DNA of 11,816 bases, taken from Methylacidiphilum caldifontis. GTDB lineage: Bacteria; Verrucomicrobiota; Verrucomicrobiia; Methylacidiphilales; CAMAQI01. The DNA lies in contig CAMAQI010000061.1 in assembly GCA_945860255.1 (NCBI GenBank), positions 1 through 11,816 on the forward strand. Reading direction: 5' to 3'. The translations under genes were made by a program, and so were the position numbers. The notes beneath the pieces were generated by a model. It made no database searches and was not told where the DNA came from. It worked only from the letters and a program-made list of their open reading frames with translations. Positions 1-6,903 of the stretch are shown here, in pieces (the first letter of the stretch is position 1; each line of letters opens with the position of its first letter).

Positions 1-914
1 AACAGGGTGATCTCATACACTGGGGAGAGTTTTTTAATGGATTCGAGAGGAGATACCTTGATCGTCGCAAAATCGGTTTGAGATCCGGAAAAAAGAGATC
101 GAGCAAGAGAGAAAAGAAGCATCATCAATAAGAGGGTTACGATGACCAGGAGATAGCCTTGGGGCTGATCGGTTTGAGTGACGTGATTAAAAATCTGAGT
201 GGGGATCGTCGCTTGCATCTCAAACATCAGAGGGGCTCCTAAATCGGTGAAGGCTCCAATAAAAACAAGCGTCGATCCGGCAAATATTCCTGGAAAAGCG
301 AGAGGTAAAAGAATTTTTCGAAGATGAGTCATTCTTGAGGCTCCGAGGTTGAGTGAGGCTTGAAGGAGTGAGGGATCGATTTTGGCGAGTGTGCTTCGAA
401 GTGACAGCAGCATGATTGGAATTGCATGGAGAACAGAAATAAGAAGAACCCCGCCCCATCCTGCACTCCCTAAAAAATCGATTGGATTTTCTGGTGTCCT
501 CCATTGCCATTGAACCAAGAACAGATTCAGCGAGCCATAAGGCCCGAGAATTTGTTTGAGAGCAGCGGCGGTCATAAAAGGGGGGTAGAGCAGTGGAATG
601 AGGAGAAGGGAATAAATGAGCTTTTTACCGATAAAGGTGTAATGCTGAAAGAGCCAAGCGAGGGGGAAGGCGATGAAGAGGGTAACGATCGTCGTGAAAA
701 TCCCAATGAGGAGGCTATTGAGGAGGCATTGCTGATAAAAGGGACTCTGCATCAGAAGAATAAGAAACTCTAGGGTCCATTGATTTTGGTAGTAGAATCC
801 TCCTTTAAGCAGAGAGAGTAAAGGGAGAATCAAAAAAAGCAGAAAAAAGGTAAAAATAAGAACAGGGATCCACGAAAAGGAGCGGAAGCGAGAATGGGGG
901 GCGGAAAGAACCAT
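1..914 (-). CDS. ABC transporter permease, iron(III)/FbpB-ThiP type, partial (C-terminus outside window)
   Basis: This frame is open from an ATG at 914 to the window edge, 304 codons with no stop. The product is very hydrophobic, with likely membrane helices near residues 14-36, 64-89, 97-118, 152-171, 207-228 and 252-276. Residues 185-213 carry the cytoplasmic EAA loop of MetI-type permeases (QASLNLGASRMTH, then ILLPLAFPG), which contacts the ATPase. The pattern ('SLNLGAS..LRKILLPLAFPGI.AG...VF..AFTDLGAP') fits permeases of iron(III), thiamine or 2-aminoethylphosphonate uptake. In the FbpB/ThiP group two such domains are fused in about 500-550 residues, so a second MetI domain probably follows outside the window. 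The substrate cannot be read from the permease. It starts divergently from queE. No good ribosome binding site is visible before the ATG. Confidence 0.85.
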   Translation of the reverse strand, partial: MVLSAPHSRFRSFSWIPVLIFTFFLLFLILPLLSLLKGGFYYQNQWTLEFLILLMQSPFYQQCLLNSLLIGIFTTIVTLFIAFPLAWLFQHYTFIGKKLIYSLLLIPLLYPPFMTAAALKQILGPYGSLNLFLVQWQWRTPENPIDFLGSAGWGGVLLISVLHAIPIMLLSLRSTLAKIDPSLLQASLNLGASRMTHLRKILLPLAFPGIFAGSTLVFIGAFTDLGAPLMFEMQATIPTQIFNHVTQTDQPQGYLLVIVTLLLMMLLFSLARSLFSGSQTDFATIKVSPLESIKKLSPVYEITL

Positions 915-999
915 CAAAGTGTGATAGAGGATTAGGATGAAAATTCTATCTTAATTATTTAGATTGATAAGCGACAAAGAGTTTTCAGGTTGTGGGGAT

Positions 1000-1668
1000 A
1001 TGAGTACGGATCAACGATTGGAATTAAATCTCAAAATCAACGAGATTTTTTATAGTATCCAAGGGGAGAGCACCTATGCAGGACTTCCTTGTCTTTTTAT
1101 TCGGCTGATGGGTTGCGATCTACGCTGTTCGTATTGCGATACGGAGTACGCTTTTTTTGAAGGAAAATCAAAATCTCTTTCCGAGATCTTATCGGTAGCG
1201 CAGCAACAGGGGGCCTCGCTCATTGAGGTCACTGGTGGAGAGCCTCTCCTTCAACGGAATGTCCATCCGTTGATGTCTCTTTTGTGCGATGAGGGATATG
1301 AAGTTCTCATTGAGACGAGCGGCGCTCATGATATTTCGAAGATCGATCCTCGGGTCAAAGTGATTATGGATTTAAAATGTCCCTCAAGCGGTGAGTTGGA
1401 GCGTAACCGGATGGAGAATATTCCTTATTTGAAAAAGAAGGATCAACTGAAATTTGTGATGGGGAGTCGTGAAGATTACGAATGGCTCAAGGGGATGATC
1501 CAAACGCATCAGTTAAACGAACGGGTAGGAGCGATTTTAGTGTCTCCGGTCTTTGGAAAGATCGACTTACAATCGATGGCAAAATGGATCTTAGAGGATC
1601 ATCTCCCCGTGCGTTTTCAGGTGCAATTGCACAAGATTATTTGGGAACCGATGACGAGAGGGGTGTAG
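1000..1668 (+). CDS. queE: 7-carboxy-7-deazaguanine synthase QueE (radical SAM)
   Basis: QueE converts 6-carboxytetrahydropterin to 7-carboxy-7-deazaguanine, the ring-contraction step toward preQ0 and queuosine in tRNA. The 222-residue product has the family landmarks: 'IFYSIQGES' at 15-24, the radical-SAM cluster motif CX3CX2C at Cys39, Cys43 and Cys46 (GCDLRCSYCDTEYAF), and the SAM-binding GGEP at 79-82 within 'EVTGGEPLLQ'. The length is normal for QueE. I chose the ATG at 1000; an in-frame TTG at 964 would add 12 residues with no family support. GTGGGG just upstream is a poor ribosome binding site. No other queuosine gene is in the window and no preQ1 riboswitch is visible upstream. It converges on the amidotransferase gene with 23 nt between the stops. 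Confidence 0.93.
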   Translation: MSTDQRLELNLKINEIFYSIQGESTYAGLPCLFIRLMGCDLRCSYCDTEYAFFEGKSKSLSEILSVAQQQGASLIEVTGGEPLLQRNVHPLMSLLCDEGYEVLIETSGAHDISKIDPRVKVIMDLKCPSSGELERNRMENIPYLKKKDQLKFVMGSREDYEWLKGMIQTHQLNERVGAILVSPVFGKIDLQSMAKWILEDHLPVRFQVQLHKIIWEPMTRGV

Positions 1669-1691
1669 AAAAGATTCTCCTGAATTACCGG

Positions 1692-2384
1692 TTACCCCGC
1701 AGTGAAAATTGTATTTTGATTTTTTTTGGGACTCTGAGAAAAACGAAGGACCTCTTGAATAAAGAGCTCGAAAATCGGTCGATAGCAGGGATCTCGTTCA
1801 GGGTGATATTGAGTTCCTAAAGCAAAGCCATAACCCTCTAAGCGAGCCTGCTCGATGATTTGATCGGCTTCATTCCACGCCTCGATTCGAAGTCCCGCGC
1901 CCAGTTGGTTTAATGCTTGATGGTGGGAGCTATTCACTTTTTCAAAAGCGATCGACCGCCGTTGATTGTATTGAAGTTTTTGACAGTTTTCGCTCTTTTG
2001 TTCAGGAAGATTGTGCCCTGAGATATTTAAATGGAGCGTTCCTCCCAGGGAGACGTTGAGAACCTGTAATCCTCTGCAGATTGCAAGAATCGGAATTTTT
2101 TTTGCGAGGGCTTTTTCGAGCATCGGAAACTCCCACTCGTCCCGTGCCTCATGGACTGAATCTAAAATCGAAGGATCAGGAACCGGCTGTTTTAAAAAAC
2201 GGGGGGAGATATCCCCTCCACCCGTTAATAAAAGGCCATCCATTTGACTGATATCGATCGACTCTGTCCTTCCATCGATGAGGCGAATCTCTGGGTGAGA
2301 GAGAAAAAACGGGGGAAAGTAGGCGAGATCTGACTCGCGCATCCAAGTTCCAATCGTCAGGGGAGGGACGGAGTCCTGTGTCAT
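1692..2384 (-). CDS. Class-I glutamine amidotransferase-like hydrolase, peptidase C26 / gamma-glutamyl-GABA hydrolase (PuuD-like) family
   Basis: The 230-residue product has the class-I glutamine amidotransferase fold: 'DGLLLTGGGDISP' at 49-61 (oxyanion region), nucleophile Cys103 in 'AICRGLQVLN', 'GGTLHLN' at 114-120, 'NSSHHQ' at 151-156, and the catalytic His194 and Glu196 in 'TQYHPE'. This layout is typical of peptidase C26 enzymes that hydrolyse gamma-glutamyl amides such as gamma-glutamyl-GABA. The PuuD reaction is inferred from family only, because the C26 family also holds poorly characterised members and no putrescine-pathway gene is nearby. The ATG at 2384 is preceded by GAGTGAGGG about 5 nt away. 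A TTGACC hexamer lies upstream on the minus strand, but no convincing -10 follows it. Confidence 0.85.
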   Translation of the reverse strand: MTQDSVPPLTIGTWMRESDLAYFPPFFLSHPEIRLIDGRTESIDISQMDGLLLTGGGDISPRFLKQPVPDPSILDSVHEARDEWEFPMLEKALAKKIPILAICRGLQVLNVSLGGTLHLNISGHNLPEQKSENCQKLQYNQRRSIAFEKVNSSHHQALNQLGAGLRIEAWNEADQIIEQARLEGYGFALGTQYHPERDPCYRPIFELFIQEVLRFSQSPKKNQNTIFTAG

Positions 2385-2423
2385 TAGTCCCTCACTCTTA
2401 AAATCGTTCGCAAAATGGTCAAC

Positions 2424-2445
2424 ATTTTTCGTTCCGACGAAAAAT
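2424..2445. terminator. AT-flanked hairpin in the sthA-amidotransferase gap; terminator or operator candidate
   Basis: A perfect 9-bp inverted repeat (ATTTTTCGT / ACGAAAAAT, arms 2424-2432 and 2437-2445) encloses a 4-nt loop. It lies about 130 nt downstream of the sthA stop and 40 nt upstream of the amidotransferase start on the same strand. The A/T-rich arms resemble a weak intrinsic terminator, but the GC core is small. A shorter 6-bp hairpin (2562-2567 / 2571-2576) follows the sthA stop directly and has no T-run. Confidence 0.35.
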
Positions 2446-2577
2446 ATTCGTCAAAGCCGGAAAATAAAAAAATGAAACTGTATTTTTAAAATTCATAAAT
2501 CGGAATTCAATGAGATTGAAATGGGGCAGAAAATATTTTCATTACGGAGATATCCTTGGTTTCGGTCTTTGACCGAT

Positions 2578-3990
2578 TTATGGAAGAGTGAGTTTTGATC
2601 GATGTTCGATCGCATCAAATGCGGCGACACGATAGGCTTCTGTCATTGTTGGAAAATTGAATATATTATCAACAAAGACATCAACATCACAATCGGCATA
2701 AAGAGCCATTTGTCCGACGTGAATCAAATCGGTTGAACCTTCTCCGATAATATGAATTCCGAGGAGTTTCTTCCCTTGAGGGTCACAAATGAGTTTTAGC
2801 ATTCCATCTTGGATGGCGGCGATTTGTCCACGAGCAACCTCTTCAAATTTAGCACGTCCGACGACGGCGCTGCCATATTTCTTGATTGCATCGGCCTCGG
2901 ATAGTCCGACACTCGACATTTCAGGAATGGTATAAATTCCCATCGGAAGGGTTTCCCCGGACTTTCCAATCGGAAGTCCTAAAGCATGAAGAATTGCCCG
3001 ACGGCCTTGTTCCATTGAGGAGGAGGCGAGGGAAGGGGGTCCAATCACATCCCCTGCAGCGTAGATGTGAGAGACGTTGGTTTGACAAAATTCATTCACT
3101 GCGATGATCCCACGATCGGTCGCTTTCAGTCCTGCTGCTTCGATATTGAGTCCTTTTAAGCAGGCGACTCGGCCGAGGGCAAAGAGACATTTTTCTGATT
3201 CGATCACTTCTCCGCTTTCGAGTGTGGTGATGACTTGATCGACTCCATTCCAAACGCAGGCTTTGACCGCTCCTTTCGGAATAAAACGTCCCCCAGTGGT
3301 TTCAAAGCTTTTGACGAAACGATCGGTGATCTCAGGATCCAGGAAGGCGAGGGGGCGATCCGTTTTATCAATAATCGTCACTTTCACTCCGAGAGAGGCA
3401 AAAATCGTCGCATATTCGCAGGCGATGACCCCAGCCCCTAAGACAGTCATCGTTTTGGGGAGATAGATCATCGAGAGGATGGAGTCACTATCGAGAATAT
3501 GCTCATGATCGACGATCATGTTTTCTGGATTTCGCGGTTGAGATCCTGCGGCAATCAGAATTGTTTTCCCTTGAACCTTATGTCGGGTTCGATCGATTTT
3601 TAAAACTTCGACGGTATTGGCATCGAGAAACTTTGCTCGTCCATGCCAGAGATCGACACCATTTCGCTCGAGCTGACTGCCCATATAATGTTCATGAGCT
3701 TTGATGACCTCTTCGAGACGTTTCATTAATGTGGAGATTTGAGTCTCTTCATTGAGTTCGAGTTTAAAAATATTTCCGGTTCGTCGTCGAAATCCGATAA
3801 ATGCTGCCGCTGTTTCTCGAAGGGTCTTGCTGGGAATCGTTCCGCGATGAACACAGGCTCCGCCGACTTTGGCCTCCTGTTCAATGACGATGACTTTCTT
3901 TCCGGATTTAATTCCTTGAATCGCCGCTTTTTGTCCTGCAGGACCACTTCCAATAACGATAATATCACATTGATAGATGACTTCACTCAT
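2578..3990 (-). CDS. sthA: Soluble (Si-specific) pyridine nucleotide transhydrogenase SthA
   Basis: SthA is a cytosolic FAD enzyme that moves hydride between NADPH and NAD+. The 470-residue product has the FAD-binding GSGPAG at 14-19, a second Rossmann motif GAGVIA at 185-190 for NAD(P), and the second FAD motif 'IYAAGDVIGPPSLAS' near 310. In lipoamide dehydrogenase or glutathione reductase a CxxxxC redox pair would sit in 'GGACVHRGTIPSK'. Here Cys46 is kept but the partner position is Thr51, as in E. coli SthA (GGGCTHWGTIPSK). This separates it from the disulfide oxidoreductases. 'FNFPTMTEAYRVAA' near the C-terminus and 'DSDSILSM' at 168-174 also match SthA. The ATG overlaps the stop of the upstream HDOD gene by 4 nt (ATGA), so translation is probably coupled. 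Confidence 0.92.
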   Translation of the reverse strand: MSEVIYQCDIIVIGSGPAGQKAAIQGIKSGKKVIVIEQEAKVGGACVHRGTIPSKTLRETAAAFIGFRRRTGNIFKLELNEETQISTLMKRLEEVIKAHEHYMGSQLERNGVDLWHGRAKFLDANTVEVLKIDRTRHKVQGKTILIAAGSQPRNPENMIVDHEHILDSDSILSMIYLPKTMTVLGAGVIACEYATIFASLGVKVTIIDKTDRPLAFLDPEITDRFVKSFETTGGRFIPKGAVKACVWNGVDQVITTLESGEVIESEKCLFALGRVACLKGLNIEAAGLKATDRGIIAVNEFCQTNVSHIYAAGDVIGPPSLASSSMEQGRRAILHALGLPIGKSGETLPMGIYTIPEMSSVGLSEADAIKKYGSAVVGRAKFEEVARGQIAAIQDGMLKLICDPQGKKLLGIHIIGEGSTDLIHVGQMALYADCDVDVFVDNIFNFPTMTEAYRVAAFDAIEHRSKLTLP

Positions 3991-4862
3991 GAGACCGCCT
4001 GAACAAGTTCGAGTACTTTTTCTTTTCTTTTGAATAACGTTTCCACCTCTTCTTCATAAAGATTAAGAGGTCCGAGCATGGGGTGATCGCGAAGCGTTTC
4101 TTCAGAGATTTCTAAAGGACCGACTAAATGATGGGAAAAATCGCTTGCGAGAGAGGTTAATTGAGCTTGTTGAGAGCAAGTGGGGGCTTCCATGGGGTTA
4201 TGGTGATAGGCGATCGTCTCCACAAGTCTTTCAGGGAGTGCCCATTTTTTGACCATTTCAGATCCTAAATTTTGATGGAACTCTTGAACAACAATTTTAA
4301 CGGCTTCGATTGGAAATGCGGCTCCTCGCTCTTTTTGCAAATCGGAGATCGTTTGGCAGAGGAGCGGTTTTCCGATATCATGAAGAAGACCCGCGAGAAA
4401 GGATTCCTCGATGTTGAGTCGACGCAGTCGAGCGATCTCCTCAGCAAATCCGGCAGAGGCTAAAGAGTGTTTAAAGAGCAGCCGAACCTCTTTTTCAAAA
4501 CCGGGAACTTGAAAAACACGACTCTCGCAAGAGATAATAAGAGCGATATCGCGGACTTTTTTCATTCCCAATCGGGAGACCGCATGATCGAGGGTCTTGA
4601 TTTGAGTTCCCGAGGAGTAAATGGGGGTGTTCGAAATTCGAAGGACATTTGCAGAAAGAGCTTGATCTCGTTTAATGACGGCAGCGAGTTGGGAAATATC
4701 ACAGTTTTCATCGTAACTTAGTGTTACGACTTTTGAGGCGGCTTCGGGGAGAACAGGAAGATCGAGCTTACCGCTGTGGAGTTTATTTTGAACTACTTCT
4801 CTCAGGGGATTTACAAAAGGGTGAGAGGATTCCCCTTTCGGTATTTCAGATTCCGAAGCCAT
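3987..4862 (-). CDS. HDOD-domain signalling protein
   Basis: The 291-residue protein is a single HDOD domain with a short polar N-terminus. Visible signs are 'LPVLPEAASKVV' at 35-46, 'ALSANVLRISNTPIYSS' near 68-84, 'LDHAVSRLGMKKVRDIAL' near 91-108, and 'GLLHDIGK' with His161-Asp162. This is the HD-like core, related to HD-GYP but usually without full phosphodiesterase metal ligands. HDOD proteins are signal-output modules in bacteria, often linked to two-component or c-di-GMP pathways; the specific role here is unknown. The gene is coupled to sthA by a 4-nt overlap. It has the best promoter match in the window (4870-4897), and only a weak A-rich stretch where a ribosome binding site would be. 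Confidence 0.88.
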   Translation of the reverse strand: MASESEIPKGESSHPFVNPLREVVQNKLHSGKLDLPVLPEAASKVVTLSYDENCDISQLAAVIKRDQALSANVLRISNTPIYSSGTQIKTLDHAVSRLGMKKVRDIALIISCESRVFQVPGFEKEVRLLFKHSLASAGFAEEIARLRRLNIEESFLAGLLHDIGKPLLCQTISDLQKERGAAFPIEAVKIVVQEFHQNLGSEMVKKWALPERLVETIAYHHNPMEAPTCSQQAQLTSLASDFSHHLVGPLEISEETLRDHPMLGPLNLYEEEVETLFKRKEKVLELVQAVS

Positions 4863-4869
4863 TCTTTTT

Positions 4870-4897
4870 TTTATAGGTTTTTATCCGTAAGTTTCAA
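4870..4897 (-). promoter_or_regulatory. Sigma70-like promoter for the HDOD-sthA operon, possibly leaderless
   Basis: On the minus strand TTGAAA (4892-4897) is followed after 16 nt by TATAAA (4870-4875). The -10 box ends only 7 nt before the HDOD ATG at 4862. Transcription would therefore start at or next to the start codon. Confidence 0.5.
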
Positions 4898-4916
4898 GTC
4901 CTTTAAAAGACTCATT

Positions 4917-5243
4917 TCATGAAGGGGAACTCCAAAAGCGGTAAGTGAGATAAAGTAAGAAAGTAAAGACCCCCATGAAAATAAAGAAAAGGTTGCGATC
5001 TCGATTTTGATGTGTTCGTAAGGAGGGGGAGGGTTCTTTTTTTCGGGTGGGCAAGCGGTGATGACCTTCGAGGGGCCTAATTTCCTCCTCTTGAAAGGGA
5101 ACTTTTTTTTCTTCGGAAGGATTTTGCGAGAGATTTTTAACTTTTTGTTGGAGTTCCTGAATCTGACGCTGAATTTCACGATGTTTCTCATCGAGAGCTT
5201 TTTTCTCGCGATCAACCGAATGAGTAGAGTCCCAAAGTCCCAT
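4917..5243 (-). CDS. Small coiled-coil protein with C-terminal membrane anchor, unknown function
   Basis: I do not recognise this 108-residue protein. Residues 10-40 are highly charged with heptad-like spacing (DREKKALDEKHREI, then QIQELQQKVKNLSQ), typical of a coiled coil. Residues 41-83 are a polar, proline- and basic-rich linker. Residues 85-103 are hydrophobic (LFFIFMGVFTFLLYLTYRF), a single C-terminal membrane helix, so the body probably faces the cytoplasm as in a tail-anchored protein. A longer overlapping frame (4871-5278) is basic and low-complexity and looks like a shadow. I preferred this frame for its coherent coiled-coil plus membrane-helix design and its start near a promoter-like sequence. 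It lies 54 nt upstream of the HDOD gene, which has its own promoter candidate. Confidence 0.6.
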   Translation of the reverse strand: MGLWDSTHSVDREKKALDEKHREIQRQIQELQQKVKNLSQNPSEEKKVPFQEEEIRPLEGHHRLPTRKKEPSPSLRTHQNRDRNLFFIFMGVFTFLLYLTYRFWSSPS

Positions 5244-5249
5244 CGTGAT

Positions 5250-5278
5250 ATTTTAATGACAGAAGATCCAATCGACAA
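5250..5278 (-). promoter_or_regulatory. Promoter-like sequence before the coiled-coil gene, possibly leaderless
   Basis: On the minus strand TTGTCG (5273-5278) is followed after 17 nt by TAAAAT (5250-5255). The -10 box ends 6 nt before the ATG at 5243. No Shine-Dalgarno sequence is visible. Confidence 0.35.
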
Positions 5279-5294
5279 TTCAAATCATTCGTAA

Positions 5295-5575
5295 AACAAA
5301 AAATGCCCCGCCTTGCCGTCAGGATGGGATCTTTCGACCCATGTAGGTTAAGGTGGAAGCGGCCACTTGGGCTTCGCCGTCCAGTCAAGGCCAGGCGTCA
5401 CGTTGAAGTGAGCGAGGCTTCCCATTTTGATTATTTATCGGAGGAAAGACATGCATCCGTCGTCACGAACAAGGTAGGGCAATGGAGAGTCTAAGAACTT
5501 TATCGTAACAGGTAAAGCCTTTGTTGATCTGGGATTACCCCAGATACCATTTGAACCTAAGTACGATAAACAGTG
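5295..5575. other. Non-coding island: GC-rich segment plus a nested stem-loop fold
   Basis: No convincing gene lies here; a 63-codon open frame (5303-5494) has no recognisable features. The part from about 5303 to 5425 is clearly richer in GC than the genes around it. It holds a hairpin at 5325-5341 with a one-base bulge, whose 4-nt loop reads GAAA (a GNRA loop) on the minus strand. It also has a GGAAGC/GCTTCC pair at 5355-5360 and 5417-5422. From 5499 to 5570 three stems nest: TTTATCGTA/TACGATAAA (5499-5507, 5562-5570), AGGT/ACCT (5510-5513, 5555-5558), and ATCTGGG/CCCAGAT (5527-5533, 5539-5545). This could be a small RNA or a mobile-element remnant. It lacks the signatures I would expect of tmRNA, SRP RNA or 6S RNA. 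Confidence 0.45.
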
Positions 5576-5578
5576 AAT

Positions 5579-5686
5579 TTAGCCGCAAAAGAACGCAAAG
5601 AACTCAAAAATGAAAAAATTCAATTCAGGTTAAATTTTGAACCCACCCGATTATATTTTGTGTTCTTTGCGTTCTTTTGCGGCTAA
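5579..5686. repeat. Long inverted repeat (31-nt arms, 25 nt perfect), MITE-like or palindromic repeat element
   Basis: The arms 5579-5609 and 5656-5686 are reverse complements with one mismatch. The outer 25 nt of each (5579-5603 and 5662-5686) match perfectly and contain GCAAAAGAACGCAAAGAAC. The 46-nt loop is AT-rich and has no gene. The element sits just after the rlmH stop in the direction of transcription, so it could also shape the 3' end of that mRNA, but no T-run follows the stem. It resembles the 'ttctttgcgttcttttgcgg'-like words that I recall recurring in intergenic regions of diverse bacteria. Copy number in this genome cannot be judged from one window. Confidence 0.8.
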
Positions 5687-5716
5687 TTTCCAGTATTAGG
5701 AATTGCTTCTCTTGCC

Positions 5717-6157
5717 TTAATCCCGGTGATAGGGATGACGGGAGAGGATGGTCTGGGCTCGATAAAGTTGTTCGACGAGAAGAAGGAGAGCCATTTCATG
5801 GGGGAAGGTGAGGGAGCTGAGGCTGATGAGGTGGGGGGATTCTTTTTTTACGGAGAGGGAATGACCGTCTGCTCCCCCGATTAAAAAAGCGATCGGAAGG
5901 GGCTGTTGTTCATACCAAGTTTGAAGCTGGGCGGCGAAGGTGCGGCTCGTGTAGTTTTTTCCGGTTTCATCGAGGAGAACGCGGCGCATTTTAGGAGTGG
6001 CCTCGATAAAGGCCTTGATCTCTTTATCGGGTTCACTCGCTTTGAGATAGTGAAGATGAAGGGGAAAGGTCGAGGGAAATCGTTTTTGATACTCCTCAAT
6101 TCCTCGTGAAACATAGGAAAGTTTTGGTTTTCCGACGGCAAAGAGATGGATCACCAT
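5717..6157 (-). CDS. rlmH: 23S rRNA (pseudouridine-1915-N3)-methyltransferase RlmH
   Basis: RlmH is a SPOUT-class enzyme that methylates pseudouridine 1915 in helix 69 of 23S rRNA, using SAM on assembled ribosomes. The product begins 'VIHLFAVGKPK' and carries 'FLIGGADGHS', the knotted SAM-binding region. It ends with the family signature 'SLSSLTFPHEMALLLL', then 'VEQLYRAQTILSRHPYHRD'. The ATG at 6157 gives 146 residues and aligns with the usual RlmH start (E. coli MKLQLVAVG). An alternative TTG at 6172 would add 5 residues and overlap the upstream phosphoesterase stop as TTGA, with AAAGG just before it, so translational coupling from the TTG is possible. It is the last gene of the minus-strand run that starts at rmlB. 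Confidence 0.92.
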   Translation of the reverse strand: MVIHLFAVGKPKLSYVSRGIEEYQKRFPSTFPLHLHYLKASEPDKEIKAFIEATPKMRRVLLDETGKNYTSRTFAAQLQTWYEQQPLPIAFLIGGADGHSLSVKKESPHLISLSSLTFPHEMALLLLVEQLYRAQTILSRHPYHRD

Positions 6158-6168
6158 AATGGGAGCGT

Positions 6169-6891
6169 TCAACCGCCTTTGGCAAGACGATCGGCTAAAA
6201 CGGAGGGAAGTCCGGCATCACGAATTTTTTTCTGAGCCGATTCTATATCGTAGTCAACACGACGAAATTCGATGCTTTTCTCATTTAAGTCATAAATGAC
6301 ATAAGAGGCTCGGGGGTCGCCATCTCGAGGTTGACCGACGGCTCCACAGTTGATGAGATAGCGTTTTTCAGGAGTGATGAAATACTTGCCTTTTGCCTTT
6401 TGTGAAGAGGTCAAAATTGTTTTCTCTAAAAAAACAGGGACATGAGTATGACCACAAAAGCAGATTTGATTTTTTTGATACTGAAAGTTCACCTCAATAT
6501 TGAGTGGCGTATTTAGGTAGTGCCAGCGCTCTGGTTGAAACAAGGAGGAATGGGTGAGGGTCATATTTTCCCAAGTCATTTTTCTCGGGAGATCCTTCAA
6601 AAAAATTTTTTGTTCTTGAGAAAGACGACTGAGAGAAAAGTCGATCCCTGCTTTTACATGACCGATGTACTCGATTCCAGGTTCCGTGGAGCAGGCTTCG
6701 TCATGATTTCCCAAAAGAATATGAAGTGATTTTTTGCGTACAAGTTCAAGCGTTTCACTGGGGGAGGCACCGTACCCGACGATATCCCCGAGACAAAGCC
6801 GATGGGAGATTCCTTGGTTTTCCATATCTTCGAAGACAGCCTCAAGAGCCTCTAAGTTAGCGTGAATATCACTGAAGATGGCTATTTTCAT
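6169..6891 (-). CDS. Calcineurin-like metallophosphoesterase (YfcE/MJ0936-like)
   Basis: The 240-residue product has the five metal and active-site motifs of the calcineurin-like superfamily in order: DIH at Asp8-His10, GD at 35-36 in 'CLGDIVGYG', GNHD at 61-64, His114 in 'LTHSS', and GHTH at 147-150 in 'CFCGHTHVP'. 'NCGAVGQPRDGDPRASYVIYD' near the C-terminus is typical of the Metallophos_2 type. Relatives hydrolyse phosphodiesters or nucleotide phosphoesters with Mn or Ni; the physiological substrate here is not predictable. The ATG at 6891 lies 12 nt after the rmlA stop, and the 3' end overlaps or nearly touches rlmH, so the gene belongs to the same transcript. Confidence 0.88.
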   Translation of the reverse strand: MKIAIFSDIHANLEALEAVFEDMENQGISHRLCLGDIVGYGASPSETLELVRKKSLHILLGNHDEACSTEPGIEYIGHVKAGIDFSLSRLSQEQKIFLKDLPRKMTWENMTLTHSSLFQPERWHYLNTPLNIEVNFQYQKNQICFCGHTHVPVFLEKTILTSSQKAKGKYFITPEKRYLINCGAVGQPRDGDPRASYVIYDLNEKSIEFRRVDYDIESAQKKIRDAGLPSVLADRLAKGG

Positions 6892-6903
6892 TAAAATATC
6901 GAT

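Noticed and set aside
220..510. 96-codon minus-strand frame within the permease region
   Set aside because: It is out of frame with the 304-codon permease frame, which has six membrane helices and an EAA loop.
504..773. 89-codon plus-strand frame, glutamate-rich
   Set aside because: Antisense to the permease gene; the acidic composition is a by-product of the complementary hydrophobic codons.
916..999. preQ1 riboswitch ahead of queE
   Set aside because: I could not find the required stem with a C-rich loop and A-rich tail in this gap.
1482..1820. 112-codon plus-strand frame over the end of queE
   Set aside because: It overlaps queE in another frame and the amidotransferase on the opposite strand and shows no domain features.
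4871..5278. 135-codon minus-strand frame overlapping the coiled-coil gene
   Set aside because: Its protein is a lysine-, serine- and phenylalanine-rich low-complexity string, whereas the alternative frame gives a coiled coil plus membrane helix.
5303..5494. 63-codon plus-strand open frame in the non-coding island
   Set aside because: No ribosome binding site, arginine-rich composition typical of a GC-rich chance frame, no recognisable motif, and it overlaps predicted RNA stems.
5436..5520. Possible RNase P RNA start (GGAGGAAAGAC)
   Set aside because: The resemblance is limited to one short word; the following conserved RNase P segments are absent and the region is too short.
5345..5559. Imperfect 13-nt inverted repeat (TAGGTTAAGGTGG / CCATTTGAACCTA) as transposon ends
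   Set aside because: Only 10 of 13 positions match, the match does not extend outward, and no target duplication is visible.
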